Source: Pseudarthrobacter sp. NamE2 (lineage in GTDB: Bacteria; Actinomycetota; Actinomycetes; Actinomycetales; Micrococcaceae). From it: a DNA stretch of 64,000 nucleotides. Below, piece after piece: positions 24,345 through 34,639 of this stretch. The notes beneath the pieces are model-generated. The model saw nothing but the letters and a program-made list of their open reading frames with translations. It made no database searches and had not been told where the DNA came from. Location of the stretch: positions 1-64,000 of the forward strand of contig NZ_VAHN01000001.1 of NCBI RefSeq assembly GCF_005796205.1, in the 5' to 3' direction. Within the stretch, counting starts at the first letter, position 1. Every line of letters begins with the position of its first letter. Position numbers and translations under genes: made by a program.

Positions 24345-27300
24345 ATGACGTATTACCCCAAGGCCTCAGCCTCCAGCAACGGCACCAACTCCAGCGGTGT
24401 GTCCGCCTCCGTGAAGTTCCCGGAGATCGAAGAGCGCATCCTGAAGTACTGGGACCAGGACGGCACGTTCCAGGCCAGCATCGACCAGCGCAGCGCCGAC
24501 ACCCCCGGCGGCGAACCCGGAAGCAACGAGTTCGTGTTCTACGACGGCCCGCCCTTCGCCAACGGACTCCCGCACTACGGCCACTTGCTCACCGGGTATG
24601 CCAAGGACCTGGTGGGCCGGTACCAGACCCAGCGCGGCAAGCGCGTCGAACGCCGCTTCGGCTGGGACACGCACGGCCTGCCCGCTGAGCTGGAGGCCAT
24701 GAAGCAGCTTGGCATGACGGACAAAACCCAGATCGAGGCCATGGGCATCGACAAGTTCAACGACGCCTGCCGGGCATCGGTGATGAAGTACGCCGACGAA
24801 TGGCGCAGCTACGTCACCCGCCAGGCCCGCTGGGTGGACTTCGACAACGACTACAAGACGCTCAACGTGGAGTACATGGAGTCGGTCCTCTGGGCATTCA
24901 AGCAGCTGCACGAAAAGGGCCTGACCTACAACGGCTACCGCGTCCTGCCCTACTGCTGGAAGGACGAGACGCCGCTGTCCAACCATGAGCTCCGCATGGA
25001 TGACGACGTCTACAAGAACCGCCAGGACCAGACCGTCACTGTCACGTTCCCCATCACGGCAGGGGATTCGGAGCTGTCCCGGCAGCTCGACGGCGTCCAG
25101 GCGCTCGCCTGGACCACCACGCCCTGGACGCTGCCCACCAACGCCGCGCTCGCCGTCGGGCCTTCCATCACCTACGCCGTCCTTCCGGCCGGACCCAACG
25201 GCATCAAGGCAGCTTCCGCCGACGCCCCCGTCACCGGAAGCTTCCTGCTGGCGGCCGACCTGGTGGGTGCGTACGCCAAGGACCTCGGCTACGACAGCTT
25301 CGAAGACGCCCAGGCCGCCGTCGTGTCCACGCACACCGGCGCGGAGCTGGAAGGCCTGGCCTACCGGCCGCTGTGGCAGGACTTCGCCGACAACGAAAAG
25401 TACGGCATGGAAAACGCCTGGCGGATCCTGGCTGCCGAGTACGTCACCACCACAGACGGCACCGGCATCGTGCACCAGGCACCCGCCTACGGCGAAGACG
25501 ACCAGAAGGTCTGTGAAGAGGCCGGGATCCCCGTCATCCTTTCCGTAGATGAGGGCGCAAAGTTCCTGCCCCTGTTCAAGCACGGCGACCTCCACGACAT
25601 TGTGGGGTTGCAGGTCTTCGAGGCCAACAAGCCCATCACCCAGGTACTGCGTGCCCAGGGCCGCCTGGTCAAGCAGGCCAGCTACGAGCACAGCTACCCG
25701 CACTGCTGGCGGTGCCGCAACCCGCTGATCTACCGCGCCGTCTCCTCCTGGTACGTGGAGGTCACCAAGTTCAAGGACCGGATGTCCGAACTGAACCAGG
25801 AGATCAACTGGATCCCCGGCAACGTCAAGGACGGCCAGTTCGGAAAATGGCTGGAAAACGCCCGCGACTGGTCCATCAGCCGCAACCGCTACTGGGGCAG
25901 CCCCATCCCGGTCTGGCAGTCCAGCGACCCCGAATACCCGCGCACCGACGTGTACGGATCGCTCGCCGCGATTGAAGCCGACTTCGGCCGGCTGCCGCGG
26001 AACAAGGACGGCGAAGTGGACCTGCACCGGCCGTTCATCGACGACCTCACCCGGCCCAACCCGGACGATCCCCGCACCCCCGAAGAGGGCCAGTCCGTCA
26101 TGCGCCGCGTGGAGGACGTCCTGGACGTTTGGTTCGACTCCGGCTCCATGCCGTATGGCCAGGTGCACTACCCGTTCCAGAACGAAGCCTGGTTCGACAC
26201 CCACAACCCTGCAGACTTCATCGTCGAATACATCGGGCAGACCCGCGGCTGGTTCTACATGCTGCACATCCTCTCGACGGCCCTGTTCGACCGGCCTGCA
26301 TTCCGGAACGTGATCAGCCACGGCATCGTGCTCGGCTCCGACGGGCAGAAAATGTCCAAGAGCCTGCGCAACTACCCGGACGTGTCCGAAGTGCTGGACC
26401 GCGACGGGTCGGACGCCATGCGCTGGTTCCTGATGTCCAGCCCCATCCTGCGCGGCGGCAACCTGATCGTCACCGAGCAGGGCATCCGCGACGGCGTCCG
26501 GCAAGTCATCCTGCCGCTGTGGAACGTGTACAGCTTCTTCACGCTCTACACCAACGCGGCAAATGGCGGCGAGGGCTATGACGCGCAGCTGCGCTACGAC
26601 GGGTACCAGGACACCCTGGACCAGTACCTCCTGGCCAACACCGGCGACCTGGTCCGGAAGATGACCGGGCGCCTGGACGAATACGACATCTCCGGTGCCT
26701 GCGATGCGCTGCGCAGCTACCTGGACATGCTCACCAACTGGTACGTCCGCCGCAGCCGCCAGCGGTTCTTCGACGAGGACCAGGACGCCTTCGACGCGCT
26801 GTTCACCGCGCTCGAGACGGTGTCCCGGGCCGCCGCATCGCTGCTTCCGCTCGTAACCGAGGAGATCTGGCGCGGACTCACCGGCGGCCGCTCCGTGCAC
26901 CTGGCCGACTGGCCGGACGCGGACCTGTTCCTTGCCAACCCGGACCTCGTCCAGGCAATGGACCGCGTCCAGCAGATCTGCTCCACCGGCTCCTCCCTCC
27001 GCAAGGCAGCCAACCTGCGCGTCCGCCTGCCCCTGCAGGAACTCACCGTGGTGGCACCCGGTGCTGATGCGCTGGAAGGTTTCGCCGCCGTCGTCGCCGA
27101 CGAGCTCAACCTCCGTTCCGTGCGTCTCCTTGATGCCGCCACTGCCGCTCCGGAGGAGTTCGGCATCCAGCAGAAGCTGGTGGTAAACGCCCGCGCCGCC
27201 GGTCCCCGCCTGGGCAAGAATGTGCAGGCTGCCATCAAGGGCTCCAAGTCCGGCGACTGGTCCGTGGACGAGGCCGGAGTGGTCACCGCCGGCGGCCTGC

Positions 27301-27659
27301 AGCTGGAACCGCAGGAGTACAACCTGGAAACCGTCGTGGCGGAGTCCGACGCCGGCTCGGCCTCCGTGGCAGTCCTCCCCGGAGGCGGTTTCGTGGTCCT
27401 CAACACCGAGGTCACGCCGGAGCTGGAGGCCGAAGGCCTGGCGCGCGACATGGTCCGCGCCATCCAGCAGGCGCGCAAGGACGCCGGACTCAACGTCAGT
27501 GACCGGATCCTGACATCCGTCACTGCCCGGCAGGACGTCGTTGACGCCCTGCTGGCCAACGCGGACCTGGTGAAGGGCGAAACACTGACCGTGGACCTGG
27601 CCACCGCACCGGCCGACGTGGACGAGCCGGCTGTCGCCGTAGAAAAAGTGGAGGCCTGA
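24345..27659 (+). CDS. ileS: Isoleucyl-tRNA synthetase
   Basis: A 1104-aa class Ia synthetase. HIGH appears as [15 protein letters not shown] and KMSKS as [26 protein letters not shown] and WCRF-type editing-domain segments lie between. The length and motif style match the longer, eukaryote-like (IleS2) class usual in actinobacteria, often linked to mupirocin tolerance; I cannot show that here. The frame is open to 24246, inside the T-box, but ATG 24345 begins the real protein, with AGGA at 24331-24334. folC follows after 3 bases, so ileS, folC and probably the DUF4233 gene share a transcript. Confidence 0.97.
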   Translation: MTYYPKASASSNGTNSSGVSASVKFPEIEERILKYWDQDGTFQASIDQRSADTPGGEPGSNEFVFYDGPPFANGLPHYGHLLTGYAKDLVGRYQTQRGKRVERRFGWDTHGLPAELEAMKQLGMTDKTQIEAMGIDKFNDACRASVMKYADEWRSYVTRQARWVDFDNDYKTLNVEYMESVLWAFKQLHEKGLTYNGYRVLPYCWKDETPLSNHELRMDDDVYKNRQDQTVTVTFPITAGDSELSRQLDGVQALAWTTTPWTLPTNAALAVGPSITYAVLPAGPNGIKAASADAPVTGSFLLAADLVGAYAKDLGYDSFEDAQAAVVSTHTGAELEGLAYRPLWQDFADNEKYGMENAWRILAAEYVTTTDGTGIVHQAPAYGEDDQKVCEEAGIPVILSVDEGAKFLPLFKHGDLHDIVGLQVFEANKPITQVLRAQGRLVKQASYEHSYPHCWRCRNPLIYRAVSSWYVEVTKFKDRMSELNQEINWIPGNVKDGQFGKWLENARDWSISRNRYWGSPIPVWQSSDPEYPRTDVYGSLAAIEADFGRLPRNKDGEVDLHRPFIDDLTRPNPDDPRTPEEGQSVMRRVEDVLDVWFDSGSMPYGQVHYPFQNEAWFDTHNPADFIVEYIGQTRGWFYMLHILSTALFDRPAFRNVISHGIVLGSDGQKMSKSLRNYPDVSEVLDRDGSDAMRWFLMSSPILRGGNLIVTEQGIRDGVRQVILPLWNVYSFFTLYTNAANGGEGYDAQLRYDGYQDTLDQYLLANTGDLVRKMTGRLDEYDISGACDALRSYLDMLTNWYVRRSRQRFFDEDQDAFDALFTALETVSRAAASLLPLVTEEIWRGLTGGRSVHLADWPDADLFLANPDLVQAMDRVQQICSTGSSLRKAANLRVRLPLQELTVVAPGADALEGFAAVVADELNLRSVRLLDAATAAPEEFGIQQKLVVNARAAGPRLGKNVQAAIKGSKSGDWSVDEAGVVTAGGLQLEPQEYNLETVVAESDAGSASVAVLPGGGFVVLNTEVTPELEAEGLARDMVRAIQQARKDAGLNVSDRILTSVTARQDVVDALLANADLVKGETLTVDLATAPADVDEPAVAVEKVEA

Positions 27660-27662
27660 GCG

Positions 27663-29021
27663 ATGACCGACGAATTTTCCGTGGAAAGCGTCTACGCAGA
27701 ACTGCTGGGACGGGCGCCCGAGAACAAGATGGAGCCCAGGCTGGCGCCGCTGTTCCGAGCCATGGACGTGCTCGGCGAACCCAACAAGGCGTTCCCGATC
27801 ATCCACGTGACCGGCACCAACGGCAAGACCTCCACCTCGCGCATGATCGAGTCGGTGCTGCGGGCCCACGGTCTCAGCACCGGCCGCTACACCAGCCCGC
27901 ACCTGTCAAAGGTCACCGAGCGGATCAGCATCGACGGACATCCGGTGCCGGACGAAACCTTCGTCCGGATCTGGGACGAGATCCGCCCCTACCTGCAGAT
28001 TGTGGACGCGGAACTGGAAGCGGACGGACAGCAGCGCCTGACCTACTTCGAATGCCTCACCATCCTCGGTTTCGCCATCTTCGCGGACCAGCCGGTCAAC
28101 GTGGCCATCATCGAAGTGGGCCTGGGCGGCATCACCGACGCCACCAACGTCGGCGACGGACAGGTATCCGTCGTCACGCCCATCTCCCTGGACCACACCG
28201 ACCTGCTCGGTGACACCACCGCGGACATCGCTTACGAAAAGGCCGGCATCATCAAGCCGGGCGGCTACCTCGTCAGCGCCGCCCAGCCACTGGATGCCGC
28301 GCAGGTCCTGCTGGAGAAGGCCAAAGAGGTCGGCGTCCCCTTCCGGTTCGAAGGCGTGGAGTTCGGCGTCGAGTCCCGCACCGTGGCAGTCGGCGGCCAG
28401 ATGGTCACCATCCAGGGCATCGCCGGCCGCTACCAGGACCTCCTGGTGCCGCTGCACGGCGCCCACCAGGCCCAGAACGCCGCTGTAGCCATTGCCGCCC
28501 TCGAGGCGTTCTTCGGCGGCGAAAAGGAACTCGACTTCGAGGTGCTTCAGGAGGGCTTCGCGGCGGTAACGTCCCCCGGCCGGCTGGAAGTGGTCCGGAC
28601 CGCGCCCACCATCATTGTGGACGCAGCCCACAACCCCGGCGGCATCCAAGCGTCCGCCGCGGCCCTGCAGGAGGCCTTCAGCTTCAGCCGGCTGGTCCCC
28701 GTGGTGGGCGTGCTGAAGGAGAAAGACGCAGAGGAGATCCTGCGCCAGCTCAAGGAATCCCTGGGCGGGGTGGCGGAGGAGTACTGCTTCACGCAGTCCA
28801 ACTCGCCGCGTGCCGTTCCCGCCGCCGAACTGGCCGAACTGGCGGTGGATCTCGGGTTCGGCGAGGACAACGTCCACATCGCCGGGAAGCTCGACGACGC
28901 CCTGGAGTGGGCCGTCGAACGGGCGGAAGCAAACGACGACCTCGCCGGCGGAGTGCTGGTCACCGGTTCCATCACGCTGGTGGCAGAAGCTCGCATCCTG
29001 CTCGGCAAGACGGAGGCGTAG
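27663..29021 (+). CDS. folC: Bifunctional folylpolyglutamate synthase/dihydrofolate synthase
   Basis: A 452-aa Mur-ligase-fold enzyme that adds Glu to dihydropteroate and to folates. The P-loop VTGTNGKTSTSRM lies near residue 43, the second ATP motif is SLDHTDLLG, and the C-terminal domain holds DAAHNPGGI. Length is typical. It begins 3 bases after ileS and is followed after 3 bases by the DUF4233 gene, the usual actinobacterial order ileS/valS-folC-DUF4233-ndk. Confidence 0.96.
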   Translation: MTDEFSVESVYAELLGRAPENKMEPRLAPLFRAMDVLGEPNKAFPIIHVTGTNGKTSTSRMIESVLRAHGLSTGRYTSPHLSKVTERISIDGHPVPDETFVRIWDEIRPYLQIVDAELEADGQQRLTYFECLTILGFAIFADQPVNVAIIEVGLGGITDATNVGDGQVSVVTPISLDHTDLLGDTTADIAYEKAGIIKPGGYLVSAAQPLDAAQVLLEKAKEVGVPFRFEGVEFGVESRTVAVGGQMVTIQGIAGRYQDLLVPLHGAHQAQNAAVAIAALEAFFGGEKELDFEVLQEGFAAVTSPGRLEVVRTAPTIIVDAAHNPGGIQASAAALQEAFSFSRLVPVVGVLKEKDAEEILRQLKESLGGVAEEYCFTQSNSPRAVPAAELAELAVDLGFGEDNVHIAGKLDDALEWAVERAEANDDLAGGVLVTGSITLVAEARILLGKTEA

Positions 29022-29024
29022 GAC

Positions 29025-29489
29025 ATGGCCCGACTGACCAAGGCGCAGCGCGAGTGGCGGCCCGGCATGCCGAAGAAGCGGCGCTCCACCAAGGTGATGT
29101 TCGCCTCCACGGTGCTGCTCCTGGAAGCATTCGTGATGTTCTTCGCCACCCTGACCGTGTTCGGGCTGCGCCGCGGGGAATTTCCCCCGGAAATCATCCT
29201 CGGCGTGGGCATTGGCTTCAGCGTGGTCATGGTGGTGGCGTGTGCGTTCCTCACCAGGCCGTGGGGCATCGGCCTGGGCTGGATCCTTCAGGTCGTGCTG
29301 CTCCTGACCGGCATCTTCGAACCGGCGATGTTCCTGGTGGGCGTCCTGTTCGGGCTTGCCTGGTGGTATGGCATCCGTTCCGGCATCCGGCTGGACCGCG
29401 AGGCTGCCCAACGCGAGCGTGAGCAGGCTGAGTGGGAGGCCGCGCACCCGGACCAGGACGCCGGCCCCGGAGCCCAGTCCCAGCCTTAG
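29025..29489 (+). CDS. DUF4233 domain membrane protein
   Basis: A 154-aa membrane protein found after folC and before ndk in many actinobacteria; the function is unknown. The basic N-terminus ([19 protein letters not shown]) precedes about four helices: [56 protein letters not shown] and [17 protein letters not shown]. The C-terminus is charged and probably cytoplasmic. It starts 3 bases after folC, so translation is likely coupled. Confidence 0.85.
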   Translation: MARLTKAQREWRPGMPKKRRSTKVMFASTVLLLEAFVMFFATLTVFGLRRGEFPPEIILGVGIGFSVVMVVACAFLTRPWGIGLGWILQVVLLLTGIFEPAMFLVGVLFGLAWWYGIRSGIRLDREAAQREREQAEWEAAHPDQDAGPGAQSQP

Positions 29490-29513
29490 GGCGTCCCCGC
29501 AAGCCAGTCCCCG

Positions 29514-29519
29514 TAGACT
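29514..29519 (+). promoter_or_regulatory. -10 box of ndk
   Basis: TAGACT lies 35 bases before GTG 29554, allowing a short leader that contains GGAG. Confidence 0.5.
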
Positions 29520-29553
29520 TATCCCGACACCCCACCAACGCATTGGAGCAGTT

Positions 29554-29967
29554 GTGACTACTGAGCGCACCCTCGTCCTGATCAAGCCCGACGGCGTCGC
29601 CCGTAACCTCACCGGCGCCATCCTGGCCCGGATCGAAGCCAAGGGATACACCCTGGCCGAACTGAAGAAGGTGGAAGCCTCCCGCGAACTGCTGGAACAG
29701 CATTACGAGGAGCACGCGGGCAAGCCCTTCTACGAGCCCCTGGTGGAGTTCATGCTCAGCGGCCCGGTTGTGGCGGCCATCGTGGAAGGCGACCGGGTCA
29801 TCGAAGGCTTCCGATCGCTCGCAGGCACCACCGATCCCACGACGGCGGCGCCGGGCACCATCCGCGGTGACTTCGGCAGGGACTGGGGCCTGAAGGTCCA
29901 GCAGAACCTGGTCCACGGCTCCGACTCCACCCACTCCGCCGAGCGCGAGATCAAGATCTGGTTCTAG
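29554..29967 (+). CDS. ndk: Nucleoside diphosphate kinase
   Basis: A 137-aa enzyme that equalises nucleoside tri- and diphosphate pools through a phospho-His. It opens [16 protein letters not shown], and RGDFGRD and the catalytic NLVHGSDS are intact. The frame runs upstream to 29356, inside DUF4233; GTG 29554 with GGAG at 29545-29548 begins the conserved protein. It converges on the VKOR gene, with 19 bases between the stops. Confidence 0.97.
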   Translation: MTTERTLVLIKPDGVARNLTGAILARIEAKGYTLAELKKVEASRELLEQHYEEHAGKPFYEPLVEFMLSGPVVAAIVEGDRVIEGFRSLAGTTDPTTAAPGTIRGDFGRDWGLKVQQNLVHGSDSTHSAEREIKIWF

Positions 29968-29986
29968 CAGGCGGGGGAGGGGGCTC

Positions 29987-30652
29987 CTAGAACCCCGACG
30001 TGCCTGCAAACACCTGGATGAAGGCGAAGAAGATGCTGGCGATGACTGCAACGTAGAGCAGTGCCACGATGATCCAGCCGGACTCGCCGAGAACGCGGGC
30101 GGCACCGGAGGGGACCGCTATTATTCCCGCAGTGATGTTCCGGATGGTCACCCACACGAACAGGGGAATCATGGCCGCCCAGACGATCATGCAGAACGGG
30201 CAGAGGATGTGGATGTCGTACAGGGCCTGGGACCACAGCCACGCCACGAAGATGAAACCGAGCGTGACGCCGGTCTGCAGGCCCACCCAGAACCACCGGG
30301 TGAACGTGGCCCCGGCCAGCAGCGCCATGCCCACCGTGATGACCACGGCGAACGCCACAATCCCGATGAACATGTTGGGAAAGCCGAACAGCGAGCTCTG
30401 CCAGGTCTTCATGACGTCGCCGCAGGAGATCCAGGGATTCACGTCGCACACCGTGGTGTGGTTGGGATCCTGGAGCATCGCCAGTTTCTCCAGGACCAGG
30501 GTTCCGGACGCCAGCCAGCCGACGGCACCGGTGATCACGAGCAGCCACCCGAAGGGGCGGCTGCGGGTTATGGCCGGTACGGTTGCGGGGCTGTCGGACT
30601 CGTCGCTGGTCCGGTCCGGGGCATGCGTACCGCTGGAGGAGATGCTGGGCAT
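29987..30652 (-). CDS. Vitamin K epoxide reductase (VKOR) family protein
   Basis: A 221-aa membrane oxidoreductase. In actinobacteria VKOR reoxidises DsbA-like enzymes and passes electrons to menaquinone, so it supports disulphide formation outside the membrane. Five hydrophobic segments are visible. The loop Cys pair (CDVNPWISC) and the quinone-site CPFC are intact. No DsbA partner is adjacent. The frame stays open upstream to 30883, but ATG 30652 has AAGGA about 10 bases upstream and a -10 TACAAT at 30695-30690. Confidence 0.92.
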   Translation of the reverse strand: MPSISSSGTHAPDRTSDESDSPATVPAITRSRPFGWLLVITGAVGWLASGTLVLEKLAMLQDPNHTTVCDVNPWISCGDVMKTWQSSLFGFPNMFIGIVAFAVVITVGMALLAGATFTRWFWVGLQTGVTLGFIFVAWLWSQALYDIHILCPFCMIVWAAMIPLFVWVTIRNITAGIIAVPSGAARVLGESGWIIVALLYVAVIASIFFAFIQVFAGTSGF

Positions 30653-30689
30653 TGGTGTGGCGTCCTTTTCGTCAGGTGCTCCTTGCCCG

Positions 30690-30695
30690 ATTGTA
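30690..30695 (-). promoter_or_regulatory. -10 box of the VKOR gene
   Basis: TACAAT on the minus strand, 38 bases before ATG 30652. Confidence 0.5.
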
Positions 30696-31082
30696 ACGCC
30701 GGATGCTGGGAGGCATCCCCAGCTACAGGACAGTTGCCGCCCGCCTCCGCCGCGATTTAGTCCGGGTATGAGAGAATAAACGTGGCTGGAAGCCGGTCCA
30801 CATCCGGACTCCGGTCCGGTGGCTTGTTCCCAAGACCGCCAATGCTGAGCAGGGCAGGCTACGGATGCCTCCCGCAACTCCATTGGGCGGCACCTGGTTG
30901 TGGCATGTAGAACAACGGGTTTTCAGAACATCCCCCCGGCTCCCATGGGCTGCCGCACCCCAACGCCGGTGCGAACCTGGGAGTATCCACTTGACTTCTG
31001 TCAACGCCTGCGGGTTTTGGCAATATGTGCCCCAATGGGTGCCGGATGTGGCGGCACGTCAGGGGCAGGAGTGTAGCTGCAT
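30696..31082 (+). other. Gene-free leader region upstream of rne
   Basis: About 390 bases without a gene I can support. A transcript starting near 30780, after the AT-rich TATGAGAGAATAAAC, would give rne a leader of about 300 nt. Repeated GGTCC/GGACC and CCGG blocks around 30795-30835 can form hairpins. I do not recognise a known RNA family. RNase E leaders are autoregulatory in Escherichia coli, so this may be a regulatory leader. Confidence 0.4.
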
Positions 31083-34000
31083 ATGGACAACGAACACGAT
31101 CCGGCCGTTAACGAGGATGCGGCGGCCCCGGAAGCCGCCCCGGCACCGAAGAAGGCTCCGCGGACGCGGCGGAAGGTGGTTGCATCCGTGGACGACGCCG
31201 GCCCTCAGCTGGAAGCGAACGTTCCGGCTGATGAGGCCACTGCTGAGAACGTGGAGGCCGCGGCCGCCACGGCTCCGGCACAGCGGAGCCGTGCGCGGAA
31301 GAAAGTGGAAGCGGCCGGGCCCCTTCCTGCCTTCGCAGACGAGGCCGCCGTCCAGGCCGGTTCCGGCGCCGAAACCACGGCTGCTCCGGCTGCCGCCCCT
31401 GAGCCGGAGCCCGAGGCCAAACCCGTCCGCCGCCGTCGGGTGGCCACCCGCAAGACGTCCGCACCCGCGGAGGAGGCTGTGGCACCCGCAGCCGAAGCTC
31501 CGGAAGCTGTAGTTCCGGAAGCCATAGTTCCGCAGGCCGAAGTCCAGGAACATGAACCGCAGGAGCCGGCAGCCCCGGAGCCGGAGGCGCGCGTGGAAGC
31601 TGAAGCCGGCGGATCGCCGTCGGACGATCCTGCCGGAACCCCCGCTGAACCCGTCCCCGCCGTAGCTGCCACGGAAGAAGCAGGCGAAGACGCCGGTACT
31701 CCCGCCGCCGCACACAGCCCCTTCGCATCCCTCTTCATGGAGCCGGCTTCCCCCACCTCTGTGCTGTTCCAGGCGCCGGACCTCAGCACCGTTGTCCGTC
31801 CGGCCGTGCCGGCGGTCGAAGAAGAGGACGATGAAGCCGACGACGCTGACGATTCGTCCGGCCGCCGCAGGCGCCGGAGCCGTGGACGCCGCGGACGCAG
31901 CCGGCTGGACGAGAAGGACGCGGAAGCCGCTGCGGACAGCGAGGACGGCGAAGAACCGGACACCGAAGGCGGACAGGCCGCGCTCCTGGAAGAGGGCGTC
32001 ACCTCCCGCCGCCGCCGTCGCCGCCGCCGCGGCGACCAGGACCTGGAGCTCACCGGCGGCGGGGAGGACGATCCCCCCAACACTGTGACCCGTGTCCGCG
32101 CGCCCCGCACCGTGGGCGAACAGGCCGCCAGCAACCGCGTGGCCAGCGTCAAGGGCTCCACCCGGCTCGAAGCGAAAAAGCAGCGCCGCCGTGAATCGCG
32201 GGACACCGGCCGCCGCCGTACCGTAATCACCGAGGCCGAGTTCCTGGCCCGCCGCGAGTCGGTGGACCGCCAGATGATCGTCCGGCAGCGCGACGACAGA
32301 ATCCAGATCGCGGTGCTGGAGGACGGGGTCCTCGCTGAGCACTTCGTGTCCAAGACCCAGCAGGACTCGCTCATCGGCAACGTCTACCTGGGCAAGGTCC
32401 AGAATGTGCTGCCCTCCATGGAGGCGGCCTTCGTCGACATCGGACGCGGCCGTAACGCCGTCCTGTATGCGGGCGAAGTGAACTGGGAAGCCGTCAACCT
32501 CGAGGGCAAGCAGCGCCGGATTGAAAACGCCCTCAAGTCCGGCGACACCGTCCTGGTCCAGGTGACAAAGGACCCCGTCGGCCACAAGGGCGCGCGGCTG
32601 ACCAGCCAGATCTCGCTGCCAGGGCGCTACCTTGTGTACGTCCCCGGCGGCTCCATGACGGGCATCTCGCGCAAGCTGCCGGACGTCGAGCGCAACCGGC
32701 TCAAGCGCATCCTCAAGGACCGCCTGCCGGAGCAGGCCGGCGTCATCGTGCGCACGGCTGCTGAAGGTGCCTCCGAGGAAGAGCTGACGCACGATATCAA
32801 CCGGCTGCGGGCGCAGTGGGAGGGCATCGAGAGCCAGTCCACGTCCACCAAGGTCCTCGCCCCCGAACTGCTGTACGGCGAGCCGGACCTCACCATCAAG
32901 GTGGTCCGCGACGTCTTCAACGAGGACTTTTCCAAGCTGATCGTCTCCGGCGAAGAGGCGTGGGACACCATTGAGGCCTACGTCACCTACGTGGCACCGG
33001 ACCTGGTGGGACGCCTCGAGAAGTGGACTTCGGACCAGGACATCTTCGCTGCCTGGCGCATTGACGAGCAGATCCACAAGGCCTTGGAACGCAAGGTCTT
33101 CCTGCCCTCCGGCGGTTCCCTGGTGATCGACCGCACCGAGGCCATGACAGTGGTGGACGTCAATACCGGCAAGTTCACCGGCAGCGGCGGCAACCTCGAG
33201 GAAACCGTCACCAAGAACAACCTCGAAGCCGCTGAGGAAGTGGTGCGCCAGCTCCGCCTCCGCGATATCGGCGGCATCATCGTCATCGACTTCATCGACA
33301 TGGTGCTGGAATCCAACCGGGACCTGGTCCTGCGCCGCCTGGTGGAATGCCTTGGCCGCGACCGCACCAAGCACCAGGTTGCCGAAGTCACCTCGCTTGG
33401 CCTGGTCCAGATGACGCGCAAGCGCATGGGTACCGGACTCCTGGAAGTCTTCGGTGAGCAGTGCGAAGCATGCGGCGGGCGCGGCATGGTGACCCACGAC
33501 GACCCCGTGGAACACCGCCGTGCCAACATCGTGGCCGCCGAACACCACGTGCAGCGTTCCGACAACCGGCCCGAGGCGCGCGGGGAAAACCACCGTTATG
33601 AGGGCCAGCGGGCCGACAGCAGCCAGCCCGGCGGCCGGCCGGACCGCAAGCGGCGGCGCGGACGCGGCGGGCAGCAGGCCGACGTTGCGCCCGCGGCAGT
33701 CCACGTCCACACAGTCCACCCGGATCCGTCGGACGCCGAGCGGCACGCCAAGGCCGAGGCCGCCCGCCTCGCCCTCGCCAACATCGCTGCCGCGGCCCAC
33801 GCAGCGCACCTGCACGACGACGAGGTTGCTGCGGCCAAGCAGGCACAGTCCGTCCAGCCGCCGGCGCCGGAGGCTGCGGACAAGAACGACGGCGGCGCAC
33901 CGGCCCGTCCCGCGGCTGTCCTGACCTTCGGCGGCGAAAAAGTTGTCCTGCCGTTCGTGGAGCACGCGCAGGAACCGCAGCCCAAGCCTGCCCTCACCCT

Positions 34001-34418
34001 CGACCGGCTCGCGGAGGCTTTCGCGCATTTGGGCGAACCGGCGCAAGTTGAACCGGAACCTGCCGGGAGCGCTGCGGCCGGGGCCGGCATGCAAGAGCAG
34101 GCAGCCGGCCGGGACGAAGCCGGGCAGGCAGAGGTTGCACCACAGCAGGCCCCCGCAGCAGCTGAAAAGGACTGGCAGGACTACACGGCGGACCAGCCGC
34201 GCCAGCGGCGGCCGCGGCGCAACCGGAGCGCCAGCCGTGCCCAGGGCGCTGCCAACGAGACCACCGTCCAGCAGCACGAGAGCGTCCCCGCCGCCACTGC
34301 GGGGCACTCGCATGCAGCGAAGGCTCCCGAACCGGCTGAAGCCGGCAGGACGTCCGACGCCAGACCCGTCGACGAGCCCATCATCCTGGGCGTAGGGGTT
34401 CCGGCCTCCGAGCTCTAG
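31083..34418 (+). CDS. rne: Ribonuclease E/G
   Basis: An 1111-aa endoribonuclease for mRNA decay and rRNA/tRNA processing. The catalytic core is central (about residues 385-830): the S1 segment GNVYLGKVQNVLPSMEAAFVDIG, the catalytic Asp region VVDVNTGKF with IIVIDFIDM, and the zinc-link CEACGGRG. The long N-terminal (1-380) and C-terminal (830-1111) arms are Ala/Pro/Glu-rich with Arg patches (for example GRRRRRSRGRRGRSR), as in other actinobacterial RNase E proteins, and are probably disordered scaffold regions. ATG 31083 has AGGAG at 31067-31071. Confidence 0.95.
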   Translation: MDNEHDPAVNEDAAAPEAAPAPKKAPRTRRKVVASVDDAGPQLEANVPADEATAENVEAAAATAPAQRSRARKKVEAAGPLPAFADEAAVQAGSGAETTAAPAAAPEPEPEAKPVRRRRVATRKTSAPAEEAVAPAAEAPEAVVPEAIVPQAEVQEHEPQEPAAPEPEARVEAEAGGSPSDDPAGTPAEPVPAVAATEEAGEDAGTPAAAHSPFASLFMEPASPTSVLFQAPDLSTVVRPAVPAVEEEDDEADDADDSSGRRRRRSRGRRGRSRLDEKDAEAAADSEDGEEPDTEGGQAALLEEGVTSRRRRRRRRGDQDLELTGGGEDDPPNTVTRVRAPRTVGEQAASNRVASVKGSTRLEAKKQRRRESRDTGRRRTVITEAEFLARRESVDRQMIVRQRDDRIQIAVLEDGVLAEHFVSKTQQDSLIGNVYLGKVQNVLPSMEAAFVDIGRGRNAVLYAGEVNWEAVNLEGKQRRIENALKSGDTVLVQVTKDPVGHKGARLTSQISLPGRYLVYVPGGSMTGISRKLPDVERNRLKRILKDRLPEQAGVIVRTAAEGASEEELTHDINRLRAQWEGIESQSTSTKVLAPELLYGEPDLTIKVVRDVFNEDFSKLIVSGEEAWDTIEAYVTYVAPDLVGRLEKWTSDQDIFAAWRIDEQIHKALERKVFLPSGGSLVIDRTEAMTVVDVNTGKFTGSGGNLEETVTKNNLEAAEEVVRQLRLRDIGGIIVIDFIDMVLESNRDLVLRRLVECLGRDRTKHQVAEVTSLGLVQMTRKRMGTGLLEVFGEQCEACGGRGMVTHDDPVEHRRANIVAAEHHVQRSDNRPEARGENHRYEGQRADSSQPGGRPDRKRRRGRGGQQADVAPAAVHVHTVHPDPSDAERHAKAEAARLALANIAAAAHAAHLHDDEVAAAKQAQSVQPPAPEAADKNDGGAPARPAAVLTFGGEKVVLPFVEHAQEPQPKPALTLDRLAEAFAHLGEPAQVEPEPAGSAAAGAGMQEQAAGRDEAGQAEVAPQQAPAAAEKDWQDYTADQPRQRRPRRNRSASRAQGAANETTVQQHESVPAATAGHSHAAKAPEPAEAGRTSDARPVDEPIILGVGVPASEL

Positions 34419-34431
34419 CCGCCTTTTCCGG

Positions 34432-34469
34432 ATGCCCGGTACTGCCACACACGCCGCAGTACCGGGCAT
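34432..34469 (+). terminator. Terminator after rne
   Basis: A perfect 14-bp stem (34432-34445 with 34456-34469) and a 10-nt loop, 13 bases after the stop, followed by TCGTCGTTAAA with only a weak T tail. Confidence 0.7.
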
Positions 34470-34544
34470 TCGTCGTTAAACGCGGTTTCCAGTCCCCGTA
34501 CGCAAGCCGCCGCGTCACCATTTAGGCCGGGGAAGCAAAACGGC

Positions 34545-34550
34545 TAGGCT
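34545..34550 (+). promoter_or_regulatory. -10 box of thiD-tenA
   Basis: TAGGCT ends 10 bases before the first conserved riboswitch position. Confidence 0.5.
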
Positions 34551-34558
34551 GGGGAACC

Positions 34559-34636
34559 GACACGGGGTGCCGCGCGAAGGGCCGGCTGAGATCCAGACCC
34601 GTTGAACCTGTCCGGTTAGTACCGGCGAAGGGATGT
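34559..34636 (+). promoter_or_regulatory. TPP (thiamine pyrophosphate) riboswitch
   Basis: Matches the THI-box consensus: GGGGTGCC, then GGCTGAGAT (CTGAGA at 34586-34591), ACCCGTTGAACCTG and ACCGGCGAAGGGA. The terminal AAGGGA at 34628-34633 is also the ribosome binding site of the downstream gene, 6 bases before its TTG start. Thiamine pyrophosphate binding would therefore hide the binding site and repress translation. Confidence 0.95.
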
Positions 34637-34639
34637 CCA

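Noticed and set aside
24366..27902. Very long open frame (1178 codons) on the minus strand opposite ileS
   Set aside because: It mirrors the ileS and folC coding frame; high third-position GC suppresses stops on the opposite strand. The protein has no recognisable domain and no ribosome binding site.
30880..31000. 6C-type small RNA before rne, suggested by a CCCCCC run
   Set aside because: Only one C6 run is present and it is not placed in a clear loop; the paired C-rich hairpins of 6C RNA are missing.
31059..34469. 1136-codon minus-strand frame opposite rne
   Set aside because: Antisense shadow of the Ala/Pro/Glu-rich RNase E gene, with low-complexity Leu/Arg/Gly content and no known motif.
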